Shown here one piece after another: positions 57,001 to 64,000 of a DNA stretch of 64,000 bases. This stretch comes from Molanna angustata (lineage: Eukaryota > Arthropoda > Insecta > Trichoptera > Molannidae). The notes under the pieces are model-generated. The model saw only the letters and a list, made by a program, of their open reading frames with translations, was not told the DNA's origin and made no database searches. Numbering within the stretch: the stretch's first letter is position 1; each line of letters begins with the position of its first letter. Where the stretch lies: NCBI GenBank assembly GCA_963576475.1, contig OY754982.1, positions 8,068,458-8,132,457 of the forward strand, read 5' to 3'. Both the position numbers and the translations under genes were made by a program.

Positions 57001-57444
57001 CATGGTTACTAACAGTAGATAAATAGTTTGGTTTTAAATATGAACGAATTTCTGTGTAATGCTGGTGTTTGAAAATTCATTTTGCGCTTTCACATCACCA
57101 ACAAAGATAATATTATCTTTGTGATATGAAAATTTGTCTTGATCTATTAAAGACCTTGACAGTTGGACTTAGTGCAATATACATTGTTAAGATGAGACAT
57201 GATATGTGACTGCCTGTCTGATAGTAATTTAAAAATTTTAATTTTGTAAATTTACATATACTTAATTGACTAATGATGTTCATTTTAATTTTAGGAAACT
57301 CAAGAGCTCAGAGGAGGTGGTACAGTATGCTTACGCAACAAAGATTTATGGAATGTCTATACGGAATCTATAAACGAAGTAGAACCATGTAAAAAGCCTC
57401 AAAATGGTACTGAATCGCTATTCTTGAAAGTAATTTATAATTGA
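42080..57444 (+). CDS. DNASE2: DNase II, acid endonuclease, 7 exons, 432 aa
   Basis: DNase II cuts DNA at acid pH without metal in lysosomes, clearing DNA from engulfed cells and microbes. Exons: 42080-42198, 43124-43298, 48725-49019, 49866-50094, 51073-51255, 55430-55577, 57295-57444. All introns are GT-AG and phases agree (1,299 nt). The N-terminus is a signal peptide or anchor (VVLVFIVIVGFVLAY), then CRDENNNFVDWFYLYKLP. The first catalytic H-x-K is in GHTKGVV with TGFWLIHSAPKYPP; the second is HSK in SHNDHSKWAV, followed by WICVGDINR and RGGGTVCL, as in the family's pseudodimeric PLD-like fold. An unusual ~50-residue Lys-rich insertion (KPKLQKSKSVKKRSVER) separates YNDQP from GHTKG. The introns carry an RTE element (2), SINEs (3), a Penelope-like element (5) and foldbacks (6). 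Confidence 0.95.
42199..43123. other. DNase II intron 1
   Basis: AT-rich sequence with no repeat or gene I can support. Confidence 0.5.
43495..45832 (+). mobile_element. RTE-like non-LTR retrotransposon, 5'-truncated, RT intact
   Basis: One open frame (43507-45819) starts inside the endonuclease end (YRGAELETDHYLVISKI) with no true ATG, so the 5' end is truncated. RT motifs are complete: VVPLYKGKGSKLDCKNYRAI, FVGGRGCIDQIF, IDLEKAYDKVNREKLWDIL, SGVRQGCVLSPWLFNLYID, MYADDKILLAES. The C-terminus has LRWFGHVERMNEE, GRGRPRKGWHDHV and ends SVLSAYPARDMA. The 3' end is a short TGATGG-TATGTATG tail. RTE-like is inferred from layout; related fragments at 12082, 19058, 46840, 48110, 55765 and 56495 show it is a multicopy family. 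In DNase II intron 2, sense to the gene. Confidence 0.9.
46305..46500 (-). mobile_element. tRNA-derived SINE, family C
   Basis: Reverse complement has ATCGCCATGGCACAGTTGGA (box A-like) and GGGTTTGATCCCCAGCAGA (box B), a body with TTTATTTCTCACACAAATA, and ends with a GGAAGATATTGCCATATGAC-type tail. Related fragments occur at ~7640-7715, 26775 and 57830. Confidence 0.65.
46840..47428 (+). mobile_element. RTE-like LINE 3' fragment
   Basis: Open frame 46817-47398 matches the last ~185 residues of the element at 43495-45832 (ANRVNGALRTIM, KLAVHNAIVVPTIMYASETW, GRPRKSWHDHINEIL, SVLSAYP) with many substitutions, and ends with the TGATGG-TATGTATG tail. 5'-truncated copy in the same intron. Confidence 0.85.
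47429..48109. other. DNase II intron 2 remainder
   Basis: Contains a dispersed-repeat stretch at 47755-47960 shared with ~17115-17200 and the GAGTGGGTTGTGGCC motif of the 10851 family. A small inverted pair, CACTATTCCATAGTAGTG, is at ~48043-48060. No gene. Confidence 0.4.
48110..48190 (+). mobile_element. RTE-like LINE fragment leading into minisatellite
   Basis: Reads through AGGAATTGCCCAGGAAAAGG and AATGATATTTTAAAAGAAAA, matching the GRPRKGW...VNDILKE segment of the RTE-like family; it runs directly into the tandem repeat that follows. Confidence 0.7.
48190..48665 (+). repeat. Minisatellite derived from RTE coding sequence (~4.7 copies of ~99 bp)
   Basis: The unit contains GAATTGATGAATGTCTGCAA, CCATTCATTGTTGTTAACAT and TGAATTGGCGAGCATTATGT. 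Five GTCTGCAAAGGTAGATG landmarks are spaced by about 99-100 bp. Copies are nearly identical and open in several frames on both strands because the unit is about a multiple of three. It continues the register of the RTE fragment at 48110, so it arose from it. Confidence 0.9.
49215..49437 (-). mobile_element. SINE family A, minus copy
   Basis: Reverse complement has GTTAGCGTGCTGGGTTAGTA, GAGTTTGAATCCTGCCTCGA and the family body TTCACCTATTGCACAAGC. Forms an inverted pair with the copy at 49530. Confidence 0.75.
49530..49690 (+). mobile_element. SINE family A, plus copy
   Basis: AGATGGCAGAGTGGTTTGCG (box A) and GTGAGTTTGAATCCTGTC (box B), then TTCACCTATAGTACAAGC. Inverted relative to 49215-49437, about 100 bp away. 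Confidence 0.75.
50095..51072. other. DNase II intron 4
   Basis: AT-rich; a short SINE family-A scrap (AGTCCAGCACACTAACC) near 50470. Nothing else supported. Confidence 0.45.
51515..51560 (+). mobile_element. LINE 3'-tail fragment hosting the Penelope-like insertion
   Basis: GAAGAAATTGCCTAATGTCA and AATAAGGCCGCCAGTGTACA match the tail type at 27160 and 29930. The Penelope-like element begins right after it. Confidence 0.5.
51614..51672 (-). ncRNA. Candidate hammerhead ribozyme in left terminal repeat (antisense)
   Basis: Exact reverse-complement counterpart of 54094-54152. Because the repeats are inverted, this copy would fold only in transcripts of the minus strand. Confidence 0.7.
51645..54059 (+). 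CDS. Penelope-like RT/GIY-YIG polyprotein (no in-frame ATG at the 5' end)
   Basis: Open from just after TAA at 51642 to TAG at 54057-54059. The RT region includes ITKADKGNSIVIM, LYGLLKIHKQEKPIRPVVS, ISFDIISLFTNIPI, KEGLPMGARTSPLIADIFVD and the catalytic RYVDDIFCIF, followed by LNFLDLKLTIV and YRKPTYTDTTIHNTSNHP. The C-terminal GIY-YIG nuclease has GVYQLTCGDCSAVYIGKTGR, then FETRVKEHIRC and AEHLVLNDHQFN. Codons up to 51835 and from 53931 lie inside the inverted repeats. The first in-frame ATG is at 52344, within the RT, so translation must start elsewhere (splicing or a non-ATG codon) or the 5' end is incomplete. Confidence 0.9.
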   Translation, partial: PFPHQANFQLKQNVTTCLQEIYGGGGRGRVGVLRVGSCAGWVRLAEGLEVKGNIFNNGLKDKFKVLHTELVSILHPIKLDILDDKVRDFASIDAFKKKVKLDKKLSTLINNKTVRTDKQVNQVHEFYDRVINLSSQSFSQPELDLLSKGLKHNIHKNNNITAIENLAVDLETALYNCPKTYHYKCSEIIKVNSVKFSTPHKNNDHIVLKNIQKTVKENQIVITKADKGNSIVIMNGVDYRNKMQIFLNNDDFIKLEKDPTNKYQDAVKSALKLCKSDIIKKIRPNQLVDMNPKTPKLYGLLKIHKQEKPIRPVVSCCNSPSFKLSAHIVNIINQANIFKPKFTVKNSIELVNTIKDLVIPSNAKLISFDIISLFTNIPIKESKNIIDSLLNNSDLPLDITNDLKRLLEVCLSQNYFQYDNVVYQQKEGLPMGARTSPLIADIFVDFLENKIFGSNSVLLKYIFLWKRYVDDIFCIFTGTDRQLKLLLNFINSFHPKIQFTLEIEKEKTLNFLDLKLTIVNNKIEFDIYRKPTYTDTTIHNTSNHPASHKHSAYHSMVHRLLNIPLSSNNFNKELNTIKQIAYNNGYNSKLIDSILNKKIKNINVNRYLHSYNTNIKKDEYRWRRILFVNNLSQLVSNFLPKDIRPAFYTDNNIGKSLMNSKDKDNKMENSGVYQLTCGDCSAVYIGKTGRKFETRVKEHIRCINNDNFSEFAEHLVLNDHQFNMQSGTKILHVNKVGLRLDNLESLEIKKCINSKQNIINNQLNLSFSPLLNMFPFTSNPSANRTHPAQDPTLSTPTLPLPPPP
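54094..54152 (+). ncRNA. Candidate hammerhead ribozyme in right terminal repeat
   Basis: Type I layout: stem I strand GTTGAAA (54094-54100), an internal loop and GC, core CTGATGA (54107-54113), stem II GGAAC/GTTCC with a GGTTA loop, core GAAAC (54130-54134), a very short stem III, GTC cleavage triplet (54137-54139), then GC and TTTCAAC (54146-54152), which closes stem I. One extra G lies between CTGATGA and the best stem II pairing. Hammerhead motifs in Penelope-like terminal repeats are an established observation. Confidence 0.75.
54750..54845 (+). mobile_element. tRNA-derived SINE, family B, head
   Basis: Diverged head (CCTGACTCCTGAGCGAAAGG), box B TTTCGATTCCCGGCGAAGAC and body GTGTTTTCAGCCTGGATCTA. 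It leads straight into the tandem array of its own tail. Confidence 0.8.
54843..55388 (+). repeat. Tandem array of the SINE family-B tail, 5 copies of ~109 bp
   Basis: The unit begins ATATCAAGTCTCCAGAATGT, includes TGACAACTTGTTATTGGGAG and ACATAGTACCTGTTAGTTTC, and ends CAAAATAATATAAAATAA. Five copies appear identical. It ends about 40 bp before the acceptor of DNase II exon 6. Confidence 0.95.
55765..55870 (+). mobile_element. RTE-like LINE relic
   Basis: Reads MDTLRWLSHKGRMNERCLNR, matching the LRWFGHVERMNEE region of the RTE-like family, then breaks. Another scrap of the 3' end (TTCGGTTCTTTCTGCCTACG) is at ~56512-56532. Confidence 0.65.
56597..56782. repeat. 186-bp near-perfect palindrome
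   Basis: Arms (AACACTTGTTTTTCTTTCTA... and its complement) meet at TTTTCAACCAGTTGAAAA with almost no loop. In DNase II intron 6. Confidence 0.92.
56933..57073. repeat. 141-bp palindrome with ~20-base loop
   Basis: Arms TTCAAACACCAGCATTACAC... and its exact complement flank the loop TTTGTGCCATGGTTACTAAC. Unrelated in sequence to the palindrome 150 bp upstream. Confidence 0.92.
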
Positions 57445-60400
57445 CAGATATTATTTTATAATATTTTCAATTATGTATTTGTAAATTGTAAATCATTGAC
57501 ACATTTATAATTACGATTAGTATTATATACCTTTCTGATAAAATATTCACAAATATATTTTTTTTTAAAAATCTACAATAACATCTTTATCTCAAGTACT
57601 AACCTAAAATTATCACAAAAAGTATGAGTTCATCATTCTTCAAAATACTTTATAACTGTTATTTATAATATCCGTTATTTTGATTTTAATTGTATATCAT
57701 TGACACATTTAAAACGGCAATATAATTTGTAATTATATTTGATTTTAAAAAATCTACAATAATATTGTTTTACCTAAATAAGGTGAGTTTCAAGTATTAA
57801 CCTATAATAATAATCCACCTCCTTTGCACCCTGCACAAGTCATGAGTTTATTGCCAAATCGCAATTTCTTCCGACTAATCATCCAGGGCACCTGCACAGA
57901 AACCAAATAACTTACCACTATACAAAGGAGGTTCATAAACAATTTCAGCAATAAACGACTGCCAAAACACAGTGGTGTCATCGACTTGTGCACCGGTGCC
58001 ATGGATTCGTTTCCCAGATGAGGAAGATTTTAATGGAATTTTATCACTTAATTCTAGTTTTTCTAGGCTGGTAACACTGGTTAGATGGAATAAATTATCA
58101 TTATAAACTATCACTTGCACAGCCTTTTAATAAGATTAGAGGTTCCGAATGATTCAAAAAGTATTCGGAATTAAAACAAATAAGTAATTTTTTTTATTTA
58201 TTTTTATTCAAGACTTGTTTTACAATTTGTAATAAAGTTTTTGTTTACTTGACATTAATATAAAAAGAAATTTACAAAATATTTCCACATACAATAAAAT
58301 TTAGATAGAAAGACAACAGACATTGATTAATTACCAATATTACCTCATAGAATTTAATAAATAGTACATGATCATTGAAAAATAGTATAAAAATCAGTGG
58401 TTATTGCGTATTACAATAACCCTGTATAGTAAGGAGATGATGTTTGAAATGTATGTAGGTATAAGCTACAATTTCAATATTTTTTTAGCCATGATGTATC
58501 AACCATGATATGTATATTACAGAAAAAACATGTAGGTACCTACTTTACATAGATGTATTTGAAAAAAAAAAACAATAGTTTTTCTGCACAATTTCCAAAA
58601 CATTGAAGCTCTTATACATTTCTAGCACTAACCCCTTTCCCTATTAGGGACTATTGTAAATACGCAATCAGGCAGTTGAAATTGTCGAGTTTCTCAGGTT
58701 TGGAAATGTTAGTTAAAACAAATAATCCTAATTCAAAATTGCTGAGAACAATAACCATAGATATAGAAGAAAAAGGTTAAAATAAAAAAATCTTTGATTT
58801 AAACATATAAATTATACGGTACCACTATTTCTACGTACAGAATTGGCAGGAAATGCGTTTTCCCGCCAACAGGTGTCTATTTTACGAAAGATTTTTTGGG
58901 CGTTTTATGTTTTATATATTTGGCGCCAATGTATTTGAAGGTATATAAAAAGATCTAAAGGTGTGATAAATATAAAAGTATAAATACCAACATAACTATT
59001 GATTATTTTAATAGGTTGATGACTTTTCTCGTTGAATTTATCATTATTGTACATTTCTCTACCTCTTAACAGCCTCGTGAAAGACAAGAAATTCCATCAA
59101 GTGCTTTAGCTATATTTTTTTAAATAAGGTTAGCCTAAGTAAATAAATTAAAACAGTTTTAAATTATTTTATTCTTCTGTTAAATCACTGTTGATTCAAT
59201 TGTATTTAATTCTGTTATAATAGTCAATCTCTAAGAATTTTTTTTTTTTAAATGTAGGTAATAAAATGGCAATTTTTTTTCTCAAAGATCGTCTCCATAT
59301 TGCATTTTTGTGAATTTATAGCTATTGAAAGAAATGACAAAGGTAAATATTTTTAAAACTTTTTTTATTTGCACTTTCTATGGTTATTTTTTTGCGCTGA
59401 CAAAAAAAGAATAGACCTTTTCTATGGTTGAGTCGTGTAAATAGCTCTAACCTAAATTATAATTCTTTGCACCCTTGGAATGATATTATTACCCTGAATG
59501 TTAGTGAAAAAAATTATTATTAGATATAATTGCAAAGAATTCATTGCAAAATAGAAATTGAAACTTTTTTATATCTCCTGTAATAGAAATCATGTACAAT
59601 GTACTATAGAATCATTAATTTAGCAGACTGAGTATGAAGAAAAATAATTACAAGTAGACTAAAATAACAACAAAATACAAATTTTTTGTTCTAATTAAAC
59701 AGTCAACTTGAAAAATAAAATAAAATTATGACTTTATTGTATTTATATATAGTTGGAGATTTATATAGAAATAATATTTTAATGTTTAGATTTAAATTGT
59801 GTCATAATATACAAAGCGTGTTTATGTACAAACATAATATTACATACAAAGATTAGTAAAATAAAAAAAAAATAACAGCCATTTTCATAAAAATGTTATT
59901 TAATGTTTCCTTTTAAAATAACATATTTCACGATATAAACCTCACATAAGTTTTCTTTATTTTAAAATTTTCCTGAAATACAAAATACTTAAAGGATACT
60001 TTAAATTTTAAGAGAACCTTTTACACGAGGCTTCTTTTGTTAATTTTTATAAAAACAGCTTTAAAAGTATGTATTAGCTATACAACGAGGAAGTATAAAA
60101 CAGCCTTCCACCTCTTATTTTATATTATGTATGGCCAATTAAAGTTTAAGTTAATAATATATTTAATAAAAATATTTTAACAAATTTATTTTAAGATAAA
60201 TCAACTTTATAACAAATCAATTTGTCTTTGTGTTTTTTTAGAGCTCCAAAGTATTTAATTACTTGAGCTGTTTTTGTTTCTCTTTTTTAATAAAAGTTTA
60301 GAAAATCTTGGATATTATTTGTATTCCAAAGTCTACTTAAAAAGGATTTTATATTATGATTTTATGTTATTAACTTGGTGAAAATATATATGAAACTTAT

Positions 60401-60895
60401 CGAAAATTTTATAACCCAGCATTTATCTTTTTATTCTCATATAAAAACTAAGTAATGCATAGAGGGTGCTATAAAGTTTACTTGACTATAATATGAGAAA
60501 AATTACAAGAAGATGCATAATGGACTGAATTTCAAGATGTTTAAGGCAATAAAATTTTCAATAAAGTATTTTACATATCGTCGTCAATATTGCAAGAACA
60601 CTTATCTTACACTACCCAAATTATACAGGAGAGAAAAAAAAAACATTTATACAAAAATATAATTTATATAAAATTTATTTCTAAAGAATAATTTATTAAA
60701 TGTTTTAACCAAATTAAACATTGCATCGTAAAATGTGTCACTACACCTGTCAACATACGTGGTGATTTTACAAAAAAAAAAGATTTATGTGTTCATGCAA
60801 TAATGGTGACGATATATTTTTTATATTCATATAGTTGACATAAAACTGAAGACTAAAATATACACAATGCAGTGGCAGAGCTCTGACATGAAAGA
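57445..60895. other. DNase II / SDR 3' flanks, no gene supported
   Basis: The two genes converge here. SINE family-C scrap near 57830-57900; a T-rich, LINE-tail-like stretch at 58185-58290. The rest is AT-rich, with only short chance frames. A minus-strand AATAAA (plus TTTATT at 60674-60679) could serve the SDR gene. Confidence 0.45.
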
Positions 60896-63431
60896 CTATG
60901 CAGTTCTCTGTAAAGATCTCAATGAAGGGATTCTCCTGAACCAGGATTCCGGTTTGTTTCTGAGTTCGTATGAGTTGTTGGGATTGGGTATAGACAGAGC
61001 CTCTTCGATTGTCTTCAATCCGGACGGATATAGAACTGTTGTAGAGTATTCTGTAGTGTCTGATATTGGCACTGAACATTCCGATGATGAGGTAGACGAA
61101 GGTGTATCTGGCCTAGAATCACAGTAGAGCAGTATTATTATTTTTAATTGAATTGTTTGAGGATTATAAATCCGTATACTATGTGAAGTTTTGTTACAAA
61201 GACAATAATAAAAACATACACAGGAAGATAATAACCATTTTTTTAAATATTTCAGTCTATTCAATCAAATACAGTCAGTGTTTATTATTATTATTAATGT
61301 GAAAAATTTGACAAGTTCAAATTTTTCTCCGTAAAATACAAACCACGGATAAAAAGAAAATATATGTGATGTTTTACATTTAACATGTTATATTAAATTT
61401 CTTTCAACACAGATTGAAAACGATATTAAATTAATGATATTTTAATATTTATTCTAGTATAAGTCCATTTCCAATTCAATTTTTTATTTTATTTTTATTT
61501 ATTTATTTAAAAAAAGGATACAAATACACAATATTTACAGATTATTATATAATGATTACTTATTTATGAATGACTCAACTTCAAAAAGAGAATTATCTCG
61601 TGTTTTGAAGTGAGTCACATTTCACAAAAACATACAAACTAACTAAATTTACAAAAATCTTAACCTAGGCATCATATATAGGAACATTTATATTGATATA
61701 AACTAAAAAGTAAGCAAAAACTTGACAACCCAAGCAAAATATATATAAATAACATAAAAAAAAGAAATATATAAGTAAATAATAATATAAAGTAATCACA
61801 AATCATAACAATAAAAGTAAAACAAAAAAAATTTGAATGTTACTTTAGATTTTCTTTTAATTTTACCAAGAATTTATTAAGATTGTTTTCTGCTAATTTT
61901 TTAAACTGTACTGGTAAATCATTGTACCACTTTACCCCATAATATGTGTAATGATTTTTTGCCGAAAGATGTATTTTTTTTTTTGGATTTTAATCATTCC
62001 ACTTGTGCGAGGTCCTGTACTTATATTATCTATAGGATAAATTTTATTGACAAAATATTCTTTACAAATTTGCTTAATTGCATTTCTTCTGTATGAAATA
62101 TGTAATTTTGTGGCTTTAAATTCTGAGAATAATTGCTCAGTAGGAAAGTCATTTGGTTTTTGTAAAATAATCTTAATGATCTTTCTCTGAATAACATATA
62201 ATGAACTTAAGTGAGCAGGATAAGTTCCTCCCCATCCTACTATTCCATATTGCATCACAGATTGAGCCAAGGCATAATATGTCATTCTTAGCATGTCAAT
62301 ATTAAGAAAATTTCTTAGTCTATAGAAAACATAATATATTTTTCGCAATCTTTCTCCTGTCTTGTAAATGTGATCTTTCCATTTCATTTCAGATTCAACC
62401 GATACACCCAAATATTTTACCTTCTTGCTCATATTTAGTGTGGTACATTGAGGATCCGAACAAGAACGAAGTGCACCACACTCATGCCGGTGGATTTTAA
62501 TATTCAATTTATTGGGTATACTTTTGCTATGAATTGCGAAAGGCACTACAGTCGTTTTATATGCATTTAATGTCAGTATCAAACCAAGTCTTTAATACAT
62601 TAATATCTCTATTTGCTTTTTCAGTTACTTCATCCCAAGTCTCTCCTACAGACAACATAACTGTGTCGTCAGCAAAAGACACAACACTAGAATTTAGATC
62701 CAGATTATATAAATCATTTACATATATTAAAAACAGTACGGGCCCTAATACAGTTCCTTGTGGGATCCCATACTGTGAACTTACCTGGTCACTAAGGACA
62801 CCGTTCAACTTTACAAACTGCTCTCGTTCACTTAGGTAGCTACGTATCCAGTTCAAGGCCCTATCATCGAATCCAACGTGTTCTAATTTTTTGATCATTA
62901 TACTATGACAGACGCTATCAAATTCTTTTTGCAAATCAATAAATATTCCAATGCATTTTTTATGGTTGTCAAGAGCATTACAAATCACAGACGTCAGTCT
63001 TGCGATAGCGTCATCTGTACCCATTCCCTCGCGAAAACCAAATTGATTTCTACTGATCACTATATAACTTAATATTCTATACTTTACAACCTTCTTGTAT
63101 ATTTTTGCTATTTTTGATGTCAATGATATATTAAATTTAAAATGATATATTATTTTTTTTGTACAGTTTTGCAATTATATTTATTCAAAGAACAAAATGA
63201 TTAAAGAAGAGGCACCCATGTGTGTAATGATAGAAAGGTGTGATTACCTATTGCCGGTTTCTTTTGGTGCTGAGAAGAGCATATGTGTTGATATTCCAAA
63301 TGGTTGTAATGTTACAACATGAATACCGTACGGTTTCAATTCCATCCTTAGAGCTTGACTGGCTCCCTCTACTGCCCAACGGGTGGCTGCGTAACATACT
63401 TGCTGCTCACCATTCTCTCCGTTTGAGGATC
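60896..63431 (-). CDS. Short-chain dehydrogenase/reductase, last two exons (5' part beyond window)
   Basis: Two exons, 63431-63248 and 61112-60896, join in phase (AG|G) across GT-AG sites. The first encodes NGENGEQQVCYAATRWAVEG then ASQALRMELKPYGIHVVTLQ and PFGIST, the catalytic-helix and PG-motif region of classical SDRs related to retinol/hydroxysteroid/hydroxybutyrate dehydrogenases. The second encodes a Ser/Thr-rich linker (PDTPSSTSSSE) and a C-terminal helix region (YPSGLKTIEEALSIPNPNNS, then RNKPESWFRR) to TAG at 60898-60896. The catalytic Y-x-x-x-K reads YAATR, with Arg (codon CGT) in place of Lys. The N-terminal Rossmann part is outside, so the enzyme cannot be named. Confidence 0.8.
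61490..63170 (-). mobile_element. 5'-truncated, frameshifted non-LTR retrotransposon in SDR intron
   Basis: Two overlapping minus-strand frames (63174-62557 and 62582-61932) together cover RT: NQFGFREGMGTDDAIARLTS, IFIDLQKEFDSVCHSIMIKK, YGIPQGTVLGPVLFLIYVND, SFADDTVML, then the C-terminal region (VKYLGVSVESEMKWKDHI). A frameshift lies near 62560-62580. The 3' UTR ends in an A-rich tract (plus T-run at 61483-61505). Organised like the element at 8425-10280 but diverged. Confidence 0.88.
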
Positions 63432-64000
63432 CTGTAACATCATTTTAAAGTATTTCAAGTAAAACATTACCACACAAGTGATAAAATGAAAGATATGTAG
63501 CAATTTTTTCTTTTAGAATAGTTGAGTCGGTGACTGTTTTCAAAAATCACAAGATAATTTGTAAAAAAACAAAGAATGACACTCTGAAGACAGTTAGTTA
63601 GTGAACGGTGCTTTTAAGTTAATCCTTCAACATTTTTTTTGAGTTTCTTTAATAATTTTTTGTTAACAACTAAAATGAATTCATTGTTTTGATTTTTCTA
63701 ATGTAATATTTTGTATATTGAAACTCAAATATAATGGTGAATCTATATGGATCAATGGGTGATTCTTTAAGTGCTGTGAAAGTTCAACATTAGTTAATAC
63801 TTTGTGGTAAAACTGTAATAAAATGAAATTGTGACTAAACAATGAAGGAAAGTGTTTGCTTTGTTAGAGTATTATTAAGTTTACATTGGGATTTCAATAT
63901 CGTACATAGTTATATTACAATAAAATAAAAAATGCATTTATTCTACAAAGCTTGGCTGAGATAGGATCACCATGTTTTCACCATGTAGACAAAATAAAGT
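63432..64000. other. Probable SDR intron, nothing seen
   Basis: AT-rich sequence upstream of the first visible SDR exon; no coding or repeat feature recognised. Confidence 0.45.

Noticed and set aside
57802..58120. Minus-strand frames of 66-81 codons
   Set aside because: No family resemblance, and they overlap SINE/LINE-tail scraps.
60867..61127. Plus-strand frame MQWQSSDMKDYAVLC...
   Set aside because: Antisense to the last SDR exon, which is supported by splice sites and phase agreement with the upstream exon.

Overview
The window is nuclear DNA of an insect, probably a moth or butterfly. This is inferred from spliced genes with GT-AG introns, strong AT bias, tRNA-derived SINEs, several non-LTR retrotransposon families and a Penelope-like element; no species-diagnostic gene is present. 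I see nothing prokaryotic.

Four host genes are supported. (1) 2-5209, plus: the C-terminal ~1,720 codons of CNOT1, the CCR4-NOT scaffold, in one uninterrupted exon. (2) 8258-30249, minus: a complete 12-exon acyloxyacyl hydrolase (AOAH) gene, 621 aa, whose splice phases all agree. (3) 42080-57444, plus: a complete 7-exon DNase II gene, 432 aa. (4) 60896-63431, minus: the last two exons of a short-chain dehydrogenase/reductase whose 5' end lies beyond the window.

Most of the rest is mobile DNA. AOAH introns hold a non-LTR element (8.4-10.3 kb), two hAT-type MITEs with exact 8-bp target duplications, a decayed PIF/Harbinger-like element, an inverted pair of ~0.5-kb MITEs, SINEs, LINE relics, a (TA)n tract of ~330 bp and a 37-bp minisatellite. 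Between AOAH and DNase II sits a Ty3/gypsy LTR retrotransposon (30301-40621, minus strand). Its ~1.68-kb LTRs are almost identical, its reverse transcriptase has lost the catalytic box, and a second retrotransposon is nested in its RNase H. DNase II introns hold an RTE-like LINE, RTE fragments, a minisatellite made from RTE sequence, an inverted SINE pair, a Penelope-like element with perfect 275-bp inverted terminal repeats carrying hammerhead-ribozyme-like motifs, a tandemly amplified SINE tail and two near-perfect foldbacks. The SDR intron holds another non-LTR element.

AOAH and DNase II are head to head. Both are secreted or endolysosomal hydrolases for microbial or phagocytosed material (lipid A acyl chains; DNA). 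Without the gypsy insertion their start codons would be ~1.5 kb apart. The 3' LTR now ends 51 bp from the AOAH start codon in the same orientation, so the LTR may supply AOAH's promoter or 5' UTR. This, and the ribozyme-bearing Penelope element inside a DNase II intron, are the observations I would test first.
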